Assembly (NCBI GenBank): GCA_045649485.1
Contig: JAZRPZ010000063.1
Location: forward strand, 1 to 64,000
Reading direction: 5' to 3'
Length of the DNA: 64,000 nucleotides
Source: RUG11247 sp045649485
GTDB taxonomy: Bacteria > Bacillota > Clostridia > Christensenellales > Aristaeellaceae
Shown here: positions 16,938 to 25,425 of the stretch, in pieces
Layout of the letters: each line of letters begins with the position of its first letter
Numbering within the stretch: position 1 is the first letter of the stretch
Translations under genes and position numbers: made by a program
The notes under the pieces: model-generated
What the model was told of the DNA's origin: nothing
Databases searched by the model: none
What the model saw: only the letters and a program-made list of their open reading frames with translations

Positions 16938-17780
16938 ATGATAGCCAATCTTCTTCAGCCTTACTGGTCGTTTCTGCTTGACAAATTAGGCATCGCAGGT
17001 GTGTTCGTAGGTCTTGTCGGTCTGGCACTTGGCGCGGCGATCGCAATAGCACTGGTGCTGCTGGTGCTGTCATCGCCGGTACTTATAAAAAAGCGCATTA
17101 AAAGACACAAGAGGAAAAAGCTGCGCAGCAATTGTATTGAAGAACTCAATGCAGCCAAGACGCGCGGTGACAATGCTGCCATTCTGGCAGCTGCCAAAAA
17201 GCTTGAGACCGTTGCCGAAAAGAGCGACTATTACGAACTGGGATGCATATTCGTAAAGGCTGCCGATGAAAAATACCGCAGTAAAGGCATCGGCTACCTG
17301 CGTACGCTGGCCAAGGAAAACGATTCCGGCGCACAGTACGAAATGGTAAAGCTGTTGCTGGATGGCACAGAAGGCGAAACGCCCACTGAGGGCATCCATT
17401 ACCTGCGCATACTTGCCAAAGCAAAGTATAAGGACGCCGCAGATATCCTGAACGACATGGTAAGCCGCCAGAATTCTGAGATTGAGATGGCACACAAGGC
17501 ACTTATGCTGTATCTTTATGACACAGCATTTGAGCGCTATTTACCCCTTGCCAAGTGGGGCAATACCACTGCTCAGATGATTATAGGCCATATGACATCC
17601 GACGGCATGGGTACATCCGCAGATGATGAAAAGGCCCTCTTCTGGTACATGCAGGCTGCAAATCAGGGCGACCCGGAAGCCTATAAAAGCATCGCGGAAC
17701 TGTACGAAAAAAAGCAGATGTATGCAGAAGCACAGCAATGGCTCAAAAAGGGCGCCGACAACAAAAAAAAGCGTACATAA
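16938..17780 (+). CDS. Sel1-repeat membrane protein, truncated by a nonsense codon
   Basis: 280-residue reading frame. One membrane helix near residues 18-47, then a basic stretch (KKRIKRHKRKK) and a soluble part of Sel1/TPR-type helical repeats (EGIHYLRILAKAKY, EKALFWYMQAANQGDPEAY, EAQQWLKKGAD). GGAGG at 16923-16927 sets the start. The frame stops at TAA 17778-17780 in the middle of a repeat. The same frame continues with recognisable Sel1 sequence to 18077, broken by one further TAA, so the gene is probably a damaged 379-codon gene. Such proteins act as protein-interaction scaffolds; no partner is evident. Confidence 0.75.
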   Translation: MIANLLQPYWSFLLDKLGIAGVFVGLVGLALGAAIAIALVLLVLSSPVLIKKRIKRHKRKKLRSNCIEELNAAKTRGDNAAILAAAKKLETVAEKSDYYELGCIFVKAADEKYRSKGIGYLRTLAKENDSGAQYEMVKLLLDGTEGETPTEGIHYLRILAKAKYKDAADILNDMVSRQNSEIEMAHKALMLYLYDTAFERYLPLAKWGNTTAQMIIGHMTSDGMGTSADDEKALFWYMQAANQGDPEAYKSIAELYEKKQMYAEAQQWLKKGADNKKKRT

Positions 17781-18077
17781 CTTAAGCCCGGAATTTATTA
17801 TTGCTGCGGATACGGCGCAGCCAAAGATCTGTCACCAGCATAATTTTACCTTAAGAAGGCAGCCGATGCCGGTGACACCGGCGCATATCCGTTTCTGAGT
17901 GCGATATCTCGCGATATGTATGCAGCCAAACCGTCGGCGAATTACCAAAGGTATGATTCGGCTATAGACTACCTTAATAAAGCCATGCAAAACGCATCGT
18001 CCGATGAAAAGCCGGCCATTAAAAACTCACTCGACACTGCCTGCAAACTCAGACTCATGCGTGACAAAAAGTTATGA
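17781..18077 (+). pseudogene. In-frame 3' remainder of the Sel1-repeat gene
   Basis: Same reading frame as the gene at 16938. After TAA 17778-17780 it reads GIYYCCGYGAAKDLSPA, then TAA at 17841-17843, then FYLKKAADAGDTGAYPFLS and on to TGA at 18075-18077. From KKGAD before the first stop to KKAAD after the second is exactly 36 residues, the Sel1 repeat period, so there is no frameshift, only two nonsense codons. Both could come from CAA by one C-to-T change. The A-run just before the first stop is therefore not the lesion. Confidence 0.75.
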
Positions 18078-18085
18078 ATCCCCGC

Positions 18086-18130
18086 AAAAAAGCCGTACCG
18101 GTCAAATTGACCGGTACGGCTTTTTATTTT
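18086..18130. terminator. Strong bidirectional terminator
   Basis: AGCCGTACCGGTCAA and TTGACCGGTACGGCT form a near-perfect stem between A6 and T5 runs. It ends the UroD-like/Sel1 unit. The remaining 18131-18258 shows no feature I can name. Confidence 0.9.
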
Positions 18131-18258
18131 CATACATATACTGCCGTGATATCGGAAGCTGTATCAGCAACTGTTCTTACCACCGCAATAGCTCATCACA
18201 GGATACGATCAAATCAACATACCGCAATCATACACGGTTTAGGAACCGGGTATAAACA

Positions 18259-19695
18259 TCATTCAAAATACTGCACGGTAACGCTGACCAGCTTTCCGTT
18301 TTCGGAGGCTTCATCGAACATCAGCGTCATCATGCAGCCCTGCTCGGGGTAGCCGTATGCCACGGCATAGCCGTCATACTGCTCGATTTCGCCAAGAGAT
18401 TCCCAATAAAGCTGCTGCACCTGTGCCCACGTCATACCGGTTAAAAGTTCCCTTGTCACAGGCAGATACCGGTCGCCGTAGAGGTCCGTCACCCTCATGC
18501 AGTAAGGGTATGCGCCCGGCTCATCCGGCTGAGTATAATACTCAAAAGTCACATTGCCGCCGGCATAGATACCGTTCAAAAACCATATACCGGGGTAATC
18601 CACAGAATCGTACCACGTCATATCCGAAAGCGCGAAATATATCTCCATATATTCCATGCCCATCATGGATATAAGTCCCTCGGACGCTATAATGTTGACG
18701 GAAGCGGAAGCTTCCGCATAGCCCAGAAATGCGCCGTCATAGCTCATATCCGCAGCGGGTACGAATGCGGAGGACATAGAACTGTACACAAACAGCGAAT
18801 TACCCGTGGATATTATGTCTCCAAGCTGCCTTGCATAATCATCGATCAGGAATTCTGCTATCATGCCGTTGGCATCAACGCAGCCGGGCTCATCACTTGA
18901 AAGCCACAGATTGCGCAGATACACCTTCTCACCGGTCTCCGTGAGCCTGAATTCGGTGAAATACAGCTTACCGATACCCTGCCACAATTCGTCGCACTCC
19001 TCAAGCAGCGCATAGCCGCCGTCCGGCTGAGGGATAAGATACAGGCCGCATATACCGCCGTGGGACATGGGCATGAAATTATCGTATATCACCACAACCT
19101 CGCCGTTTGCATTGACCGTAAGCACCGTTGCCGCAACGAAATCACCCGGTATATTCAGGATTATCATCTCGTCAAGTCTGTCTCCGGTTACATCTGCAAG
19201 CAGTACAGGTCTGCCGCCCGCCAGATGCGCATCGTAATGGTTCATATAAACAGTCCTGCGGTCATCTCCGGCAGACGTATTTACAGAACCTCCCTCTGCT
19301 TCCGCAGAAGCATCTTCCACAAACATGAACCACTCAATGGCGCTGATCGGATATGCATCATATTCGTTCACATGCGCATATACGGTAAGTGTATAGGATC
19401 TGTTCTTCTCAAAATCGTCCGCATAAAGTGTGAGCGAATTCGCATCTGTCATTGCAGGTTCGGTGTAGCCCGCCACATCAAAGCCGTGGATATCCTGCAC
19501 TACATAGGTGTAGCCGTACACATTGCCGTCGGCAAACCATTCGAATGAGGCTTCGCCACGCAGTATGTAGCCGCCTTCAGTTACGTCATAATCGGCTGCA
19601 GGCTGTATATAAACATAGCTTGCGTCAAACTCCGCAAAGCAGACGCCTGCACACAGCATGCACAGTGCAAGCAGCATCGAGAAAAGCTTCTTCAT
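18259..19695 (-). CDS. Secreted protein of unknown function
   Basis: 478 residues with a clear signal peptide (MKKLFSMLLALCMLCAGVCFA, cut before EFDA). The N-terminal third (to about residue 130) looks like a beta-sandwich with alternating aromatic residues. The middle contains LLADVTGDRLDEMIIL, a D-x-T-G-D-x-x-D pattern like the Ca-binding loops of FG-GAP/VCBS repeats. The C-terminal 60 residues (LLTGMTWAQVQQLYWE) form a separate small domain. I cannot name a family. It is followed upstream on the same strand by elaA, 15 bases away, so both may share a transcript. Confidence 0.7.
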   Translation of the reverse strand: MKKLFSMLLALCMLCAGVCFAEFDASYVYIQPAADYDVTEGGYILRGEASFEWFADGNVYGYTYVVQDIHGFDVAGYTEPAMTDANSLTLYADDFEKNRSYTLTVYAHVNEYDAYPISAIEWFMFVEDASAEAEGGSVNTSAGDDRRTVYMNHYDAHLAGGRPVLLADVTGDRLDEMIILNIPGDFVAATVLTVNANGEVVVIYDNFMPMSHGGICGLYLIPQPDGGYALLEECDELWQGIGKLYFTEFRLTETGEKVYLRNLWLSSDEPGCVDANGMIAEFLIDDYARQLGDIISTGNSLFVYSSMSSAFVPAADMSYDGAFLGYAEASASVNIIASEGLISMMGMEYMEIYFALSDMTWYDSVDYPGIWFLNGIYAGGNVTFEYYTQPDEPGAYPYCMRVTDLYGDRYLPVTRELLTGMTWAQVQQLYWESLGEIEQYDGYAVAYGYPEQGCMMTLMFDEASENGKLVSVTVQYFE

Positions 19696-19710
19696 ACTAT
19701 CATCCTTCCG

Positions 19711-20151
19711 TCATGTCATTTCGAGGGTCATCTTAATGTGAGGGATACCGTCCTCCAGAAATTCTTCCGATGTCTGCCGGAACCCCTGCTTCTCATAAAG
19801 ACTGCGGGCATACACCTGCGCTTCAAGGCTTATACTGTCCGCTCCGAACTTCTCCCGCGCCACGCGTATGCCTTCGCGCAGCAGCTGCGAGGCAAGCCCC
19901 GCACGACGCTTTATCGAGACCACGCGCCCTATGGCTGCATCTTCGAAGCTTACTCCCTTGTCCAGCACGCGCAGGCAGGCCTGTATACCCTCGTCATCTT
20001 TCAGATAAAGATGATACGCACCCAGGTCCTTTCCGTCAACGTCCTGATAAACACAGTCCTGTTCTACCACAAACACCTGCGAACGTATGCGCAGTATCTC
20101 GTGCAGTTCGAATGCAGTCAGTTCATTAAAATGCTTTATTACAAGTTCCAT
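19711..20151 (-). CDS. elaA: ElaA-like GNAT N-acetyltransferase
   Basis: 146-residue GNAT acetyltransferase. The opening IRSQVFVVEQDCVYQDVDGKDLGAYH matches E. coli ElaA (VFVVEQ.CPYQDIDG.D). Acetyl-CoA binding motif A is RRAGLASQLLREGIR, and the end YEKQGFRQTSEEFLEDGIPH is typical. The acceptor of ElaA proteins is not established. I chose ATG 20151, which matches the family length and has GGTGATC upstream; an ATG at 20178 lies in the foot of the preceding terminator stem. Confidence 0.88.
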   Translation of the reverse strand: MELVIKHFNELTAFELHEILRIRSQVFVVEQDCVYQDVDGKDLGAYHLYLKDDEGIQACLRVLDKGVSFEDAAIGRVVSIKRRAGLASQLLREGIRVAREKFGADSISLEAQVYARSLYEKQGFRQTSEEFLEDGIPHIKMTLEMT

Positions 20152-20178
20152 CAGATCACCATTGAAAAAATTATTCAT

Positions 20179-20207
20179 GACCCGGACATCTGCATGACGT
20201 CCGGGTC
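20179..20207 (-). terminator. Terminator behind the PatB/MalY gene
   Basis: GACCCGGAC pairs with GTCCGGGTC; the minus strand continues ATGAATAA and six T. Confidence 0.75.
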
Positions 20208-20222
20208 AAATTCATATTCGGT

Positions 20223-21401
20223 TTATTTCAGGCATTCTACCAGCCTGTCCATTGCCTTTACCAGTTCGCTCTTCGCGGAAGTTATGCACATACGGCGGAA
20301 GAGGGTGCCTTCAGGCTGTTCCATGCCGGCGCCGTTCGTAAGACCGATGTGAGCCCTTCCTCCGATGCGCTCGTCAAGCTCCTCGGAAGTGAAGCCGCAA
20401 TCCGTGAAATCCACCCAGAGTATGTAAGTGCCTTCAGGCTTATGCACCTTTACCTTGGGCAGTTCGTTATGGAAACGGTTTACGACATAATCAATGGACT
20501 CGTCGATATAATCGTTCAGCTGCTCAACCCACTCATCGCACTTGGTATATGCGGCGATACATGCGGCGGCACTGAAGGGAGATATCATTTCTCCGTAGTA
20601 ATTCATCTTCTTGCGCAGCGCTTCATCCTTTATGATGAAGTTGGTAATGGAAAGACCCGCAAGATTGAAGGTCTTGCCCAGACCGGTTATCATTACGATG
20701 CCTTCGGGACCGACCACATTGATAAAGGGATGCACGGTATTCTCGCGGCGCTTGAAATCCATATGCACATCGTCACAGATCATCAGCACATCATTGGCGC
20801 GGCATATCTCGGCTATTTTCTTTATCTCCTCATCGGTCCAGAGACGGCCGGTAGGATTGTGGGGCTGCTGCAGAATGATCGCAGAATTCTGAGGTTCTTT
20901 GCAGATCTTCTCGAATTCGTCCCAATCAATGGTGTAGTAGCCGTTGTCATTCTTCATCTGGAAGCCGGTGTAGTACCTGCCCACGCCGGTAACATCTCCG
21001 CGGTAGCCATAGGTGGGCCAGGGAACGATAACGCCCGAGCCGGGCTTGGTCAGCCTTTCGATGGTGGTGCAGATTGCAGCATGAGCGCCGTGACCGGGGA
21101 TTATCTCCTCGCGCTTTACTTCCATGCCGAATCTGTCGCGCATCCAGCGGATAACTGCATTGTAATATTCTTCGGGAGTTTCGGAATAGCCGAAGATACC
21201 GTGATTCGCCACAGTCTTTACGGCATCGGTTATTTCGGGAGCACAGCGGAAATCCATATCCGCCACATAGAAGCACAGCCTGTCCTCAGGCACGGTATCT
21301 GCTTTGAACATAGTAGCCATAGAGGAATTTTTTGCCCACTTTGTAGAATAACTGCCGGCTTCGTTGGCGCGGTCTACCACTTCGTCGAAATTGTATTTCA
21401 T
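20223..21401 (-). CDS. PatB/MalY-type PLP C-S lyase (cystathionine beta-lyase family)
   Basis: 392-residue fold-type I PLP enzyme. The PLP lysine is Lys243 in GLGKTFNLAGL, a hallmark of the MalY/PatB branch; HNPTG at 181-185 and DDVH at 210-213 complete the cofactor site. MalY/PatB proteins cleave cystathionine or cysteine to pyruvate and ammonia, so methionine synthesis or cysteine breakdown is likely; MalY of E. coli also has a regulatory side role. ATG at 21401 has AGGAGG seven bases upstream. It stands alone between two terminators. Confidence 0.92.
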   Translation of the reverse strand: MKYNFDEVVDRANEAGSYSTKWAKNSSMATMFKADTVPEDRLCFYVADMDFRCAPEITDAVKTVANHGIFGYSETPEEYYNAVIRWMRDRFGMEVKREEIIPGHGAHAAICTTIERLTKPGSGVIVPWPTYGYRGDVTGVGRYYTGFQMKNDNGYYTIDWDEFEKICKEPQNSAIILQQPHNPTGRLWTDEEIKKIAEICRANDVLMICDDVHMDFKRRENTVHPFINVVGPEGIVMITGLGKTFNLAGLSITNFIIKDEALRKKMNYYGEMISPFSAAACIAAYTKCDEWVEQLNDYIDESIDYVVNRFHNELPKVKVHKPEGTYILWVDFTDCGFTSEELDERIGGRAHIGLTNGAGMEQPEGTLFRRMCITSAKSELVKAMDRLVECLK

Positions 21402-21489
21402 ATTCCTGCCTCCTGATATCAAGCATGAATGTTCTTACCAAATAAATGTTACTATTTTCACAGAGCAATGTCAATCACTATATAATCAA

Positions 21490-21517
21490 AATCCCCCGCC
21501 GCAGCAGGGGATTTTTT
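21490..21517 (-). terminator. Terminator behind the MATE gene
   Basis: ATCCCC pairs with GGGGAT around a GC-rich loop; T runs are present on both sides. Confidence 0.7.
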
Positions 21518-21518
21518 C

Positions 21519-22856
21519 TTATGCCGCATCAAGCGGCTTTTTATTGAAATAATATACCGTGTATACCACTGTACTGAGCGTCCACGTTATGGGATATGCC
21601 CAGAAAACGCAGCGGATATCGGGAATAAATCGCACGATAATGGTTATGTAGCTTACTCTTATCGCGCACCAGCACACCAGCATGACCAGCATAGGCACCA
21701 TGCTTCTGCCGCAGCCGCGCATTACCGCGGCCATGCAGTGAGAATACGCCATAAGGCAGTAGAAAAGCGTGGTGGTCCTGGCCATCATAACGCCATAGCG
21801 CACTACTTCGCTTTCCGCATTGAACATACCGACAAGACCGGGAGCGAAAAGGTTTATGGTGACGCCTATCAGCTCCGCAATGGTGATGCACAGCAGTATT
21901 CCGAAAAGCGCGCCTTTGCGGGCGCGGGCATTTTCCTTCGCGCCCAGATTCTGACTGACGAAGGTGGTTATCGCCATGGTGAAACTGGTCACCGGCAAAA
22001 ACGCAAAGCCTTCTATTTTGGAATAGGCGCCGCAGCCCGCCATGGCAAGCGCACCGAAGGCATTGATGTTGGACTGCACGACCACATTTGCCAGAGATAT
22101 GATGGAATTCTGGAGTCCCGAAGGCAGGCCTATCTTCAGTATCTCGCGGATAAGCCTTCCGTCAAATCTGATTTCGGAAGGCACTATCCTGTATACCGTA
22201 TCACTGCGGATAAGCCGCGCTGTACCCAGCGCCGCGGAAGTAAACTGCGATATGACCGTGGCTATGCCCGCACCGAGGATTCCCCAATCAAACACAGCAA
22301 CGAAAAGCAGGTCCAGCACCACATTAAGTACCGATGATATGATAAGGTAATAAAGAGGATGACGGCTGTCGCCCACCGCCTGCAGTATGCCGCTGACCGC
22401 GTTATAGGTAACCACAGCCAGTGAACCTGCAAAATACACTCTGAAATACGTGACCGAGTTGGGCATTACGGACTCCGGCGTACCCATAAGCCTGAGTATT
22501 ATCGGGGTAAGGAACATACCGGTCACCGTCATGGCTATTCCAGCCACAACAGCAAAAGCCATCGATGTGTGTACAGCCAGCCTTACGTTTTTATCGTCCC
22601 TTGCGCCGAAATATCTGGCGATAACAACACCTGCGCCCATGAATATTCCCATCACGAATCCGTTGAATAGGAATATAAGGCTGCCGGAGGAACTGACCGC
22701 AGCCAGCGCGTCTCCGCCTACGAAATTGCCGACGATAAGCGAATCCACAGCATTATACAGCTGCTGGAAAAGATTTCCCAGAAATACGGGAATGGCGAAT
22801 CTTATGATAGTACCCGGTATGGAACCGGATGTCATTAGCTTTGCTCCGCTTTTCAT
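21519..22856 (-). CDS. MATE family multidrug/Na+ antiporter
   Basis: 445 residues, about 12 membrane helices in two related halves, as in DinF/NorM-type exporters. Family features are GTIIRFAIPVFLGNLFQQLYNAVDSLIVGNFVG in the first two helices and LPSGLQNSIISLANVVVQSNINAFG at the start of the second half. It probably extrudes cationic or amphipathic compounds in exchange for H+ or Na+; the substrate is unknown. It lies 15 bases after an SDR gene on the same strand, so both are probably co-transcribed. Confidence 0.92.
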   Translation of the reverse strand: MKSGAKLMTSGSIPGTIIRFAIPVFLGNLFQQLYNAVDSLIVGNFVGGDALAAVSSSGSLIFLFNGFVMGIFMGAGVVIARYFGARDDKNVRLAVHTSMAFAVVAGIAMTVTGMFLTPIILRLMGTPESVMPNSVTYFRVYFAGSLAVVTYNAVSGILQAVGDSRHPLYYLIISSVLNVVLDLLFVAVFDWGILGAGIATVISQFTSAALGTARLIRSDTVYRIVPSEIRFDGRLIREILKIGLPSGLQNSIISLANVVVQSNINAFGALAMAGCGAYSKIEGFAFLPVTSFTMAITTFVSQNLGAKENARARKGALFGILLCITIAELIGVTINLFAPGLVGMFNAESEVVRYGVMMARTTTLFYCLMAYSHCMAAVMRGCGRSMVPMLVMLVCWCAIRVSYITIIVRFIPDIRCVFWAYPITWTLSTVVYTVYYFNKKPLDAA

Positions 22857-22871
22857 ATGAAATCCTCCATA

Positions 22872-23612
22872 TCAGGCGAAGGGCTCTTTGGTCAGGCGGT
22901 GGGATTCCATCTCATCGATAACGGCATTGCTCATGCGCATTTCAAGATAGAAGCCTGCCATATCGGCAATGTCTTCGGGCAGCATCATGCCATCGGAAGT
23001 AAGGTCGGGACGGGTAAGCGCCACCATGGGAGTAAACACGCCGCCGGGGCTTATTACATGCACGCGGATGTTTTCCTTGTATACTTCGTTGGCAAGGGAC
23101 TTTGAAATGCCCAGCAGCGCATGCTTGCTGGCAGCATATGCGCTCTGGAAGGGATATCCCTTGTGAGCGACCACAGAGCAGATATTTATAATGGTCGCGC
23201 AATCGGATTTCCTGAGGTCGTCAAGAGACTTCTGACACAGAAAATAGGGAGCGCGCACATTAACTGCCATTATGCTGTCGAAAAGCTCGGGAGTCATCTC
23301 CTCAAGAGTGCAGTGATGAGAAAGACCTGCGTTGTTGATAAGCACATCAAAACCGCCGAATTCCTCTCTCGCAGCTTCGATCACGGTATCCGCAAAGCTG
23401 AGATCACCGAGGTCGCCGATAACCGTCTTCACCTTTACTCCCATTGCACGAAGTTCCTCGGCAAGAGGTTCAAGCGTAGCTGCCTTGCGGCCGGTAACAA
23501 CAAGATTCATGCCGTAATCAGCGGCAAGTTTTTTGCATATGGCCTCACCGATGCCGCCTGCGGCGCCGGTGACTATGGCCACCTTATTTTTAAGAAAAGA
23601 TATATCTCGCAT
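22872..23612 (-). CDS. SDR-family NAD(P)-dependent oxidoreductase
   Basis: 246-residue classical short-chain dehydrogenase: TGAAGGIG nucleotide motif at 15-22, NNAG near 91, catalytic Ser in NICSVV and YAASK for the Tyr/Lys pair. The substrate is not deducible. Loss of the usual acidic residue after beta-2 (VTGRKAATL) suggests NADP(H). It precedes the MATE transporter by 15 bases on the same strand. Confidence 0.9.
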   Translation of the reverse strand: MRDISFLKNKVAIVTGAAGGIGEAICKKLAADYGMNLVVTGRKAATLEPLAEELRAMGVKVKTVIGDLGDLSFADTVIEAAREEFGGFDVLINNAGLSHHCTLEEMTPELFDSIMAVNVRAPYFLCQKSLDDLRKSDCATIINICSVVAHKGYPFQSAYAASKHALLGISKSLANEVYKENIRVHVISPGGVFTPMVALTRPDLTSDGMMLPEDIADMAGFYLEMRMSNAVIDEMESHRLTKEPFA

Positions 23613-23692
23613 TTATTTCTGCTCCCGGTATCAATGTATCTTTCTTATTATAACACATCGTATGTTAAGGCGCATGCATCGTCCTTATTTCA

Positions 23693-23721
23693 TTGACGCA
23701 TTCAGAACATGATGATATAAT
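23693..23721 (+). promoter_or_regulatory. Promoter of the MBL-M55-GDPD operon
   Basis: TTGACG (23693-23698), exactly 17 bases, TATAAT (23716-23721) preceded by TGA (extended -10). Confidence 0.8.
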
Positions 23722-23749
23722 ACATGCAAAAAGACGGGAAGTGACATTT

Positions 23750-24565
23750 ATGGGCATACTGCACATGCCGAAATCGGTCACAGATACCATTTGCGAATCC
23801 TTCGTTTATCATTCTGACGGCGTCGTAATAGTGATCGACGGCGGTTTTGAATCCGAAGCCGAAGCGCTGCATGAAAAGCTCGTCTCCCTCGGCGGTCGTG
23901 TCGACGCATGGTTTTTCACCCACCCCCACGACGACCACTACGGCGCTTTCTGCCGTATGATGACAGACCATGCAGATTCACTTTCCGTAGACAAGCTGTA
24001 TTTCAATTTCCCTCCGGATGATGATATAATCGCCGGCGAACCTTCCTTTGCCGACGGCACCCGCAAATACCTTGCCTGGATCCGTGAAATCGTATCAAAG
24101 AACGATATCACAACTGTGACAATGAAAAAGGGCGATATCTACGCCATAGGCGATGCGAAAATACATGTATTGCGCGAGCCCGACACTGCCATAAAGGAAA
24201 ATTTCATCAACAACGCTTCCACCGTATTCCGCATGGACGTAAACGGAAAGCGCATCATGTTCCTGGGCGACCTCGGCGTGGAAGGCGGAATGCAGCTTAT
24301 CGAAACCGTGCCTGCCTCTGAACTGAAAAGCGACTATGTACAGATGGCCCATCACGGACAGAACGGCGTGGAAAAGGCCGTTTACGAAGTCATCGCTGCG
24401 GATGTCTGCCTGTGGAACACCCCCACCTGGCTTTGGGACAACATGGGCGAAAACGGCTACGACACCGGCTGCTACAAGACCGTAATCGTGCGCGGCTGGA
24501 TGAGCGAACTTAAACCGAAAAAGCATTATGTGAATATGAACGGCCCGTATGACATCGAGCTGTAA
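23750..24565 (+). CDS. Metallo-beta-lactamase-fold hydrolase
   Basis: 271 residues. The binuclear metal motif is H58-P-H60-D-D62-H63 (THPHDDHYG), with later ligands in MFLGDLG and MAHHGQNG. The architecture is like ComEC-type or competence-style MBL hydrolases but without membrane parts, so it is cytosolic. Substrate is unknown. ATG at 23750 is chosen because an earlier in-frame start (23693) is inside the promoter; GGGAAGTG provides a modest ribosome site. It heads an operon with an M55 D-aminopeptidase (23 bases on) and a glycerophosphodiesterase. Confidence 0.82.
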   Translation: MGILHMPKSVTDTICESFVYHSDGVVIVIDGGFESEAEALHEKLVSLGGRVDAWFFTHPHDDHYGAFCRMMTDHADSLSVDKLYFNFPPDDDIIAGEPSFADGTRKYLAWIREIVSKNDITTVTMKKGDIYAIGDAKIHVLREPDTAIKENFINNASTVFRMDVNGKRIMFLGDLGVEGGMQLIETVPASELKSDYVQMAHHGQNGVEKAVYEVIAADVCLWNTPTWLWDNMGENGYDTGCYKTVIVRGWMSELKPKKHYVNMNGPYDIEL

Positions 24566-24588
24566 AAATACTGACGGAGGTTTTGAAC

Positions 24589-25413
24589 ATGAAGATATAT
24601 ATTTCTGTGGATCTTGAAGGCATCAGCGGCGTTTCTTCTCCCGAATACGTACTGCGCGACGGTTTTTTCTATCCCACCGCACAGCGCCTGCTTACCGCAG
24701 ACGTAAATGCAGCCGTACGCGGCGCATTTGACGGCGGCGCGGATGAGGTCATCGTGGCAGACGTACATTCCAATTGGGCAAACCTGCTTGTGGAACAGCT
24801 GGATCCCCGCGCACTGCTGCTTACCGGACAGCCCCATCAGCCCCGATTCGCCTTCCTCGACAAGTCCGTGGACGGCATGTTCCTTATGGGCTACCACGCT
24901 ATGGCCGGCACTCTCTATGCAAACCTTGAGCACACCATGAGCAGCAAATCATGGCACAAGTTCTGCGTAAACGGCAAGCCCTACGGCGAACTGGGCATCG
25001 ACGCCGAACTCGCCGCTGAAGCAGGCGTACCCGTCGTAATGGTATCCGGTGATGACAAGGTCTGCGAAGAAGGCAAAGCTTGGCTGGGCAACATCGAAAC
25101 CGCAATGGTAAAGCAGGGTCTCGGCCGTCAGAGCGCGCTGGTCATTCCTCCCGCAAGAGGACAGCAGATCGTCTATGAGCACGCAAAGAAGGCCGTGGAA
25201 CGCCTCGCCGCAGGTGAAAAATTTGCACTTCCCGAGATCCCCTCTCCCTGCAATGTAGCACTGACCTACAAGATGGTGCCCGATGCAGACGCCGCAAACG
25301 TTTACGGCACCAGGCGCATTGACGGCTACACCGTCGAAACCCCCATGAACAAGCTTTCCGAAATGTACGGCGGCATTTGGGCCGATTACGGAATCGAGCA
25401 GAAGATACACTGA
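24589..25413 (+). CDS. M55 family D-aminopeptidase (DppA-like)
   Basis: 274-residue zinc peptidase of family M55, whose characterised member DppA removes D-amino acids from peptides. Zinc residues: Asp8 and Glu10 (SVDLEGISG), His60 (DVHSN), His103 (GYHAM), plus the family segments LEHTMSSK and NGKPYGELGIDAELA. ATG at 24589 has GGAGG eight bases upstream. It is between an MBL hydrolase and a GDPD, which suggests salvage of cell-wall peptides or other envelope debris. A second M55 protein with about the same fold is encoded at 57718. Confidence 0.9.
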   Translation: MKIYISVDLEGISGVSSPEYVLRDGFFYPTAQRLLTADVNAAVRGAFDGGADEVIVADVHSNWANLLVEQLDPRALLLTGQPHQPRFAFLDKSVDGMFLMGYHAMAGTLYANLEHTMSSKSWHKFCVNGKPYGELGIDAELAAEAGVPVVMVSGDDKVCEEGKAWLGNIETAMVKQGLGRQSALVIPPARGQQIVYEHAKKAVERLAAGEKFALPEIPSPCNVALTYKMVPDADAANVYGTRRIDGYTVETPMNKLSEMYGGIWADYGIEQKIH

Positions 25414-25425
25414 GGAGGATATGTC

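Noticed and set aside
17762..17780. Programmed or mutational frameshift at the A-run before the Sel1 stop
   Set aside because: The Sel1 sequence after the stop is in the same frame as the sequence before it, with exact 36-residue spacing, so no shift is required.
17778..17843. TAA read as glutamine (code change or suppression)
   Set aside because: Both TAA codons would suit CAA, but TAA ends many intact genes here (for example ppaC, srlD-like, DUF1700), so a general code change is excluded; local suppression has no visible signal.
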